Positions 9,921-13,073 of a stretch of 13,073 bases of DNA are shown here, one piece after another. The DNA is taken from positions 1 through 13,073 of the forward strand of contig SDVU01000472.1 of NCBI GenBank assembly GCA_016256075.1, written 5' to 3'. Origin of the DNA: Dictyocoela muelleri (taxonomy: Eukaryota; Microsporidia). A model generated the notes under the pieces. The model was not told where the DNA came from and ran no database searches. It saw only the letters and a program-made list of their open reading frames with translations. Each line of letters starts with the position of its first letter. The stretch's first letter is position 1. Made by a program: the position numbers and the translations under genes.

Positions 9921-10913
9921 ACCCTATCCGTTAAAATGACAAAAAAAAAATCATCAGATTTTTATACTAATACAGAAGGTATGTCTATCTCAGTGTAAAC
10001 GGCGACCCGAAAAAAACGACAAAGTCTTTTTTTTTGGGAGGGGGGGGTTGTCTTTTTTGCCGAAAAAACGACAAAATTTATAATTATTAAAAAAAGATCT
10101 CACGAGAACTTACCTCGAGCGCAGCGCGGTCTCAGCGCGAAAATTCACCACGAATTTTTATTGATAAAAAAATATAAATATCTTTTTTAACAAGAATATT
10201 TGATTCTAACATTTTATAGACACTATCTCTAAAAATTTTTATAAATTACCAAATATGGAAATTTAAAAGTATAATAAAAAATTTAAATTGTTTTCTATAG
10301 ATATTTTAGACTAATTGTCCTATAAGACGGTCTTAAAGTTTATATAAAACAGGTTCTCAAATATGTATATAAAGAAATATAAATTTTTTATTATTATACT
10401 TTATCATTCCCATATTTGGTAATTTATAAAAATTATCCAGAGATAGTGGCTATAGAACGTTAGAATCGAATATTCTTGTTAGTGACAGATATTTATATAA
10501 TTTTTTATCAAGAGAAAATCGTGGTTAGTTACCGCGTTATGACCGCTCTACGCTCGAGGCGATTTTTTGCGCAGAGCTTGCGATGCGCACAAGTTGTTTA
10601 CGAGAACACACCCGAAGCGCGTTCTCGTGCTACCTCATTTTTAAAATTTAAAAAGTTTGTCGTTTTTTTTTCGGTAAAAACGACAAAGAAGAACCAGAAA
10701 AAACGACTTTGTCGTTTTTTCGGTTTTGGGGCTATGGATGTTTTTAACATGTAATATATAAATAATGAAATCCATTTTTGATATAATTAATGCTTCAAAT
10801 TTGACAATATTAAATTTGCTTATTTTTCTTATAAAATGATTTTGTCATTTTATCGGGAAAAATATTTTGTCATTTTTTCCGTAAAAATGACTTTGTCATT
10901 AAATCGTGAAGCC
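9921..10913. mobile_element. ~1-kb long-inverted-repeat element carrying ACGACAAAG-type repeats
   Basis: It lies between the two copies of the duplicated segment. Nested inverted similarity runs through it. Outermost, AAAATGACAAAA near 9934-9950 pairs with the 10830-10900 area. CCGAAAAAACGACAAAG near 10007 and 10063 pairs with its reverse complement near 10660-10725. A CpG-rich patch (CTCGAGCG...GCGCGG, about 10113-10140) pairs with about 10515-10560. TAACAAGAAT...CAAATATGG (about 10188-10257) pairs with about 10411-10484. The central spacer is ~85 bases. One arm carries ~50 bp absent from the other. There is no credible protein, and reading frames here do not match any family that I know. 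It could be one foldback element or two nested ones. Confidence 0.6.
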
Positions 10914-11069
10914 ATATCTGAAGATAACTCGTGACTTTACGCTTATTTCAAATAAGAATCATTTAATTTCCTTTTATGGATGACAATTTTTTCCAAAATA
11001 GGGGGGCGGCTAAGTCGTTTGAGAACCGAATGTGGTATAAACCACAACATAACTATAAATGACATATTA
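10914..11069 (+). repeat. duplicated foldback-arm + LTR-start segment, copy 2
   Basis: This is the second copy of 9766-9920. It again joins a foldback arm ending GAACC to GAATGTGGTATAAACCACA and continues here into the full remaining LTR. The arm part carries several substitutions relative to copy 1, whereas the LTR part is the same. Confidence 0.8.
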
Positions 11070-11307
11070 ATTATTTATTTTTTTTAAATCATTAAATAAT
11101 TAATATATCATTTATAGCTATAAGAAGTATTGTTTTTAATAATAGGTTAAGAGTTTCGAAGATAACAAAATAAATAGGATTAATACAAAATATTATTTTA
11201 ATAACAATTTTATTACTAAGGAGTATTCGGAGGGTTTAGGAAGCATTAATAACAAAAGTATCTTGGAATACTTTTTACAATTTAATAGGATACCCCGAGT
11301 TACGTCA
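11031..11307 (+). repeat. 3' LTR
   Basis: At 277 bp, starting TGTGGTATAAACCACA and ending TTACGTCA, it is collinear with 3726-3838 plus 5725-5891. It carries no Tigger at the position corresponding to 3837. It is preceded by a foldback arm rather than by the polypurine tract, because of the insertions and duplication at 9574-11030. Confidence 0.85.
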
Positions 11308-11383
11308 ATTAATAATAAGGGTTTAAAAATTTGGTAATTCCAGCTGTGTTAAAATTACCCTATTTTAACCCCCTATTGTTAAT
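11308..11383. repeat. 76-bp imperfect palindrome abutting the LTR end
   Basis: ATTAATAATAAGGG...GGTAATT (from 11308) pairs with AAATTACCC...CCCCCTATTGTTAAT (to 11383) around a short spacer, CCAGCTGTGTT. It may be a small MITE remnant or a chance palindrome in AT-rich DNA. It lies immediately after the LTR terminus. Confidence 0.5.
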
Positions 11384-11510
11384 AAAACTTTTGCATTGGA
11401 GTTTAAAAACATATTTTAAAGTTTTTTTTGTTATCCTTTATTAATGCCAATTGGTCGTGGTTATACTTTTAAAGTAAAAAAATCTATAAGTATAATTTAT
11501 AAGAGTTCTT

Positions 11511-11811
11511 CCTAAGATACCCCTCTCTGGAAAAAATATCGAAAACTACGAAATATGGCCATAGCAAAGCGTAATAATTTTTTTTTATTATGTATTATAT
11601 ACATATCTTAAAAATCGGTTTTCAATATAAGCCTTTATTTCCAAGTTTAGAAAATTTCGGGCTTTGCCTTTATTTACTATCTTGGAAATAAGGGGTTATA
11701 TTGAAACTGATTTTTACATCATGTATATAAGACATAATAAAAAATTATTACGTTTTGCTATAGCCATATTCTATAGTTTTCGATATTTTTTTCAGAGGAA
11801 GGTATCAAAGG
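11511..11811. mobile_element. ~300-bp foldback/MITE element
   Basis: The left arm (about 11511-11645, CCTAAGATACCCC...GGAAAAAATATCGAAAACTA) and the right arm (about 11690-11811) are inverted copies with long exact stretches, around a ~45-base spacer. It sits inside the second Tigger relic, between RKIG and the weak downstream match, so it inserted after that transposon. I cannot define a clean target duplication, so the boundaries may be off by about 5 bases. Its termini differ from those of the 9574-9878 element. It has no coding capacity. Confidence 0.8.
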
Positions 11812-12078
11812 ATAGTTAGAACCAATTTTCCTACCTTGCAACGCCATTATTTCATTCATATTTTATATCATCTACAAAATATTTCTGTTCTAATCCATGA
11901 CTTTTTGTTGTATTCATAAGAAATTCTGAGTCGATTAAAATCTAGGTTTTTGAAACCTCTTGGATTCTTAAATATACCAATTAAAAGTGGTTTTTATTTT
12001 TCAACAATCATGCGAACACAAAATAATAGTGCGACACGCTCTTTGCTAAATTTGCCGCTAATTTCCTCTTCTTTAATA

Positions 12079-12163
12079 TGACAAAGCTGGGCCAGATAGC
12101 TCAGTGGTTAACACTCTTGAATGTAAAATTTAAGTATCGTGGTTCGAATCCCGCTGACGTCAA
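12079..12163 (+). repeat. tRNA-derived insertion (short SINE or tRNA retropseudogene) with 9-bp target duplication
   Basis: A tRNA-like A box (TAGCTCAGTGGTTAA, about 12099-12113) and a perfect B box (GGTTCGAATCCC, about 12140-12151) are spaced as in tRNA genes. The D-stem, T-stem and acceptor stem pair poorly, so this is not a working tRNA. TCTTTAATA occurs at 12070-12078 and again at 12164-12172, directly flanking the insert. Without the insert and one repeat copy, the minus-strand transposase frame reads on unbroken (FIKEEEISGKFSKER), which independently marks the insertion limits. There is no long tail or A-rich end on the plus strand. Confidence 0.75.
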
Positions 12164-12312
12164 TCTTTAATAAATAATGAGGGAATGTCATTAAGCGGTA
12201 AAAAACTATAGAAATATAGTATTAATATACAGTTGTTCCAGTGTGGTATAGCCGATTTAGACTTTGTCTAATATGACAATGAAGCAGAAGTGACGCTCTT
12301 AGGTGTGCGGAT

Positions 12313-12331
12313 GAGTGCGGCGACGCATCTC
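12313..12331 (+). other. GNRA-capped hairpin
   Basis: GAGTGCG pairs with CGCA-T-CTC around a GCGA loop: seven base pairs with one bulged T. GCGA is a GNRA tetraloop. The preceding and following bases (CGGATGA and CGATAAAA) faintly resemble a hammerhead core with two mismatches, but this is not enough for a call. Confidence 0.35.
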
Positions 12332-12377
12332 GATAAAAAGTAGTGAAAAATAAAAATTCATGAAAGCTACAAATTAC

Positions 12378-12422
12378 CTGTATCCTGATGAGTCATTAAT
12401 AAAACGAAGATCGCGTATACAG
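12378..12422 (+). ncRNA. degenerate type-I hammerhead-ribozyme motif
   Basis: The core CTGATGAG (12385-12392) is followed after a short stem-loop-sized gap by ACGAA (12404-12408), as in the CUGAUGA...GAAA hammerhead core. The flanks CTGTAT (12378-12383) and ATACAG (12417-12422) are exact complements and would form stem I. Between GAAG and stem I lies ATCGCGT, the size of the tiny stem III seen in the hammerheads of schistosome Sm-alpha SINEs and Penelope elements. Stem II is weak here and the cleavage triplet is altered. The upstream arm is CTGTATC, so an ancestral GTC-GATACAG downstream arm would fit; this copy looks two bases short there. I infer a decayed, inactive ribozyme from a repeat family. 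Confidence 0.5.
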
Positions 12423-12477
12423 CTGGGCTTCTGGGTAGCTTAGGAAGAGACATATTATTTGATCAACAAGATCCTTT

Positions 12478-13073
12478 GGTCATAGACCACGGTAGGAGAG
12501 AACTCTCCGGGTTGGCAACTATGGATGTTGCTAACATTTAATATAAATATAAGTTTAATTTTGATTGCAAAGTTTTTCTTTTAATCGAAACCCCCTATAT
12601 TTTAAGATAATATTAATAGAAATTACTTATTTTTTTAATTATTTTATTAAAAAATTAATGTTATGCAGCCTTTACAAAAAATAAATTATTAAAACCAGCC
12701 TTTTGTTGGAAAATGTTGGCCACTATAATTGTTATATATAGACCATGTAATCGAGGAATATTAAAAATAAAATCAACAATAATTCATATGTTTTCAATGT
12801 ACACTATTATTTTTTCGAAGATGTTTTTTTTTTCAGAAATATGGGTTCTACCGAGAAAGAGGTTCATCAAAAATAAATATTTTTATAAAGATAAAATTTA
12901 CATTTTCTAGAAATTCAAAATATTTTTAATCTTCATATACCATTGTTCTTAAATTTTAATTTTCGATTTTGAACAAAACCCTATTTAAATAAAGCCTATA
13001 TATTACATGCTGACAACATCCATAGCTGCCAACCCGGAGAGTTGTCTCCAACCATAGTCTTATGACCTTTGGT
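12478..13073. mobile_element. inverted-repeat element, right end at the window edge
   Basis: The left arm (about 12478-12552) and the right arm (about 12998-13073, reverse complement) share GGTCATA, AACTCTCCGGGTTGGCA and CTATGGATGTTG, then a TAATATA block, at roughly 80% identity. Each arm contains a small palindrome (GGAGAGAACTCTCC on the left). The ~445-bp interior (12553-12997) is AT-rich with no recognisable protein. The outer terminus and target duplication may lie beyond the window, so its superfamily cannot be given. Confidence 0.7.

Larger units (their letters stand above)
3726..11307 (+). mobile_element. decayed Ty3/gypsy-type LTR retrotransposon, with nested insertions
   Basis: Two LTRs of about 280 bp, roughly nine-tenths identical once insertions are discounted, enclose an internal region with domains in the order Gag, protease, RT, RNase H, integrase. 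That order is diagnostic of the Ty3/gypsy (Metaviridae) group. A polypurine tract sits just before the 3' LTR. The copy is broken, with on the order of ten breaks in its coding region, plus a Tigger element in the 5' LTR and two inverted-repeat insertions at the 3' LTR. I find no matching target duplication outside the LTRs, and the two flanks differ in character. LTR divergence suggests an old but not ancient insertion. No convincing tRNA primer-binding site was recognised after 5891. Confidence 0.88.
11384..12245 (-). pseudogene. second Tigger/pogo-type transposase relic, interrupted twice
   Basis: The best part, 11812-12075 on the minus strand, reads KEEEISGKFSKERVALLFC, then PLLIGIFKNPRGFKNLDF, then EYNKKSWIRTEIF, then MNEIMALQGRKI. 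These blocks are characteristic of the Tigger/jerky catalytic domain (GGK-SKERIT-LLC, PLVIGK-KNPRCFKN, NKKAWM). Upstream of the tRNA-derived insert, FYSFLPLNDIPSLFIKEE continues it (12173-12230), matching the LFYRLLPN region. Downstream of the foldback at 11511-11811, a weak match (TTT, then TLKYVFKLQCKSFINN, about 11385-11480) resembles the segment after the third Asp. The second catalytic region seems to be missing, and an in-frame stop occurs at VEK*KPLL. The protein differs clearly from that of 3839-5722, so it is a separate, older family. No terminal repeats were found. Confidence 0.75.
12246..12473. other. unassigned spacer holding structured-RNA-like motifs
   Basis: This piece lies between the Tigger relic and the inverted-repeat element at the window end. 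It is richer in GC than its surroundings. It contains the hairpin at 12313-12331 and the hammerhead-like motif at 12378-12422. Minus-strand translation gives no convincing continuation of the transposase N-terminus, although a decayed one cannot be excluded. Confidence 0.4.

Noticed and set aside
10476-10754. 92-codon plus-strand reading frame as a protein gene
   Set aside because: It lies wholly within the right arm of the inverted-repeat element, has no recognisable domain, and its composition follows the ACGAC repeat units.
12091-12163. Functional tRNA gene
   Set aside because: The A and B boxes are good, but the acceptor, D and T stems do not pair properly. The unit is flanked by target duplications inside a transposon, so it is a retro-inserted derivative.
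12300-12340. Second hammerhead ribozyme around the GNRA hairpin
   Set aside because: CGGATGAG and CGATAAA each differ from the core at a normally invariant base, and no complementary stem I arms are visible.
12713-12910. 65-codon reading frame in the interior of the last element
   Set aside because: Short, with no domain similarity that I recognise and no conserved context. Frames of this length are expected by chance in such DNA.

Overview
The window looks like a transposon graveyard from an AT-rich eukaryotic genome, most likely an invertebrate animal, though the sequence alone does not fix the taxon. I see no intact protein gene, no host gene, and no prokaryotic signals such as operons or ribosome binding sites. 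Nearly every reading frame that makes sense belongs to a decayed mobile element. The supporting features are Ty3/gypsy-type gag-pol, two different Tigger/pogo-type DDE transposases, several long-inverted-repeat (foldback/MITE-like) elements, a tRNA-derived insertion and a degenerate hammerhead-ribozyme motif.

Left part (1-3725): the first ~105 bases resemble a hAT-type terminus, followed by ~600 bases where I see nothing. About 2.2 kb of very degenerate, G-poor minisatellite follows (unit about 16 bp, like CATCAAACCTTAATTT). It is split by a 762-bp element with ~125-bp inverted ends (1504-2265). The satellite stops exactly where a long terminal repeat starts.

Centre (3726-11307): a decayed Ty3/gypsy-type LTR retrotransposon on the plus strand. 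Its 5' LTR is split by a 1,884-bp Tigger element (3839-5722) flanked by duplicated TA. Gag, protease, RT, RNase H and integrase regions run in standard order from about 5900 to 9556, followed by a polypurine tract. The start of the 3' LTR was hit by a 305-bp foldback element (9574-9878) with a perfect 8-bp target duplication. A second inverted-repeat element of ~1 kb (9921-10913) and a ~155-bp duplicated segment then separate that point from the rest of the 3' LTR (11031-11307).

Right part (11308-13073): a palindrome abuts the LTR end. Next is a second, older Tigger transposase relic on the minus strand (about 11384-12245). It is interrupted by a ~300-bp foldback element and by an ~85-bp tRNA-derived insertion with a 9-bp target duplication. 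Leaving out the tRNA-like insert and one repeat copy gives a continuous transposase reading frame, which dates the insertion after the transposase. A hammerhead-like motif lies at 12378-12422. The window ends inside the right arm of another inverted-repeat element (12478 to at least 13073).

The elements do not work together as a pathway. Their value is the nesting order: satellite, then LTR element, then Tigger and foldbacks inside the LTRs; and an older Tigger relic, then a tRNA-derived insert and a foldback inside it. The observations most worth checking are the hammerhead-like motif, the very short tRNA-derived insertion, and the duplicated LTR/foldback junction around the ~1-kb inverted-repeat element.
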